The notes below the pieces were generated by a model, which had not been told where the DNA came from, did not search any database, and saw nothing but the letters and a program-made list of their open reading frames with translations. A stretch of 64,000 nucleotides of DNA from Choristoneura fumiferana (taxonomy: Eukaryota > Arthropoda > Insecta > Lepidoptera > Tortricidae). Position 1 is the first letter of the stretch. Each line of letters opens with the position of its first letter. The position numbers and the translations under genes were made by a program. The stretch lies in the NCBI RefSeq assembly GCF_025370935.1, contig NC_133479.1, positions 830,673 to 894,672 of the forward strand, in the 5' to 3' direction. Below, in pieces: positions 63,758-64,000 of this stretch.

Positions 63758-63880
63758 ATTAATTCGCAAAAACGTAATATTCCGAATTCAAATTGGTTTA
63801 AGGTTATTTCGCATAATCATTAATTCGTATAACATTAATTCGCATAACTGAATATCCATAATGTTAAATAGTTATCTTTT
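63758..63880. repeat. Arm-type array C, 15-bp units
   Basis: TTATTTCGCATAATC, ATTAATTCGTATAAC and ATTAATTCGCATAAC are three successive 15-mers (63804-63848). Looser units lie before them (ATTAATTCGCAAAAACG) and after (GAATATCCATAATG). It resembles one arm of elements A and B. No core or second arm is visible before the window ends. Confidence 0.55.
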
Positions 63881-64000
63881 CCAAAAAAAACTATGTAGTA
63901 AAAAAAAGGTCACCCAGTTACTTTAACCAATTTAACTTTAAGAGTTTAGTCTATATCGGCTCACATAATTGTTGAAATTTATAATGTATTTTTTGTCCTA

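Overview
The window looks like nuclear DNA of a moth or butterfly (Lepidoptera). The evidence is the repeat content: RTE-type LINE 3' ends with a GRPPTRWTDDLV motif and a (TGA)n tail, a roughly 280-bp SINE containing GGACCTTGTGCAAGGTCCG, a tRNA-headed SINE, short Helitrons running from TCCATACTAATATTATAA to a GC hairpin plus CTAG, and many long-inverted-repeat MITEs. The DNA is AT-rich. I find no intact protein gene: reading frames are short, and the recognisable ones are retrotransposon fragments or fall inside MITEs. Three very short candidate first exons are listed at low confidence. There are three assembly gaps (100, 590 and 100 N).

Family names used below: S1 = SINE with GGACCTTGTGCAAGGTCCG; S2 = SINE with a TGGCTAAGTGGTTAGAG head; S3 = SINE ending in CGTGAGGAAACCTGCAC and CCAGCAGTGGGACGT; RTE = RTE-type LINE; L-TTTGAC and L-CTTT = LINE-like 3' ends with those tails; G1 and G2 = interspersed repeats around AGGGTTCCGT; H1 and H2 = Helitrons; M-a to M-j = MITE-like inverted-repeat elements. 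These names are mine, not database names.

Layout. 1-12.6 kb: RTE 3' end, decayed Helitron pieces, two M-a MITEs in opposite orientation (one carrying a nested LINE tail), a tRNA-like TIR element, an S1 SINE and a GCGAG-rich element. A candidate signal-peptide exon lies at 10.3 kb. 12.6-20.7 kb: dense hairpins and MITEs (12.8, 13.4, 14.6, 16.7-17.6 and 18.4 kb), S1, S2 and S3 SINEs, G1 and G2. 20.8-25.6 kb: two gaps, then a 3.4-kb block bounded by 70-bp direct repeats. It holds a CGTAAGGG array, a (CAAG)n minisatellite, a 1.1-kb RTE fragment with its FADD motif, and a candidate promoter plus exon. 25.8-36.8 kb: RTE 3' ends, two Helitrons, MITEs (one nested in an RTE), and an unusual arm-core-arm element made of 16-bp units. 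36.9-46.5 kb: two near-identical 4.4-4.5-kb copies separated by a 100-N gap and a second arm-core-arm element; uncollapsed haplotypes are the simplest explanation. 46.5-64 kb: quieter DNA with a LINE insertion showing a 13-bp target duplication, the second M-c MITE, a tRNA-like element with a nested MITE, G1 repeats, a roughly 0.86-kb LINE reverse-transcriptase fragment, and a Helitron split by a LINE tail.

The window therefore records layered transposition. Several nestings give relative ages, and the duplicated block shows insertions and a deletion that differ between the two copies.
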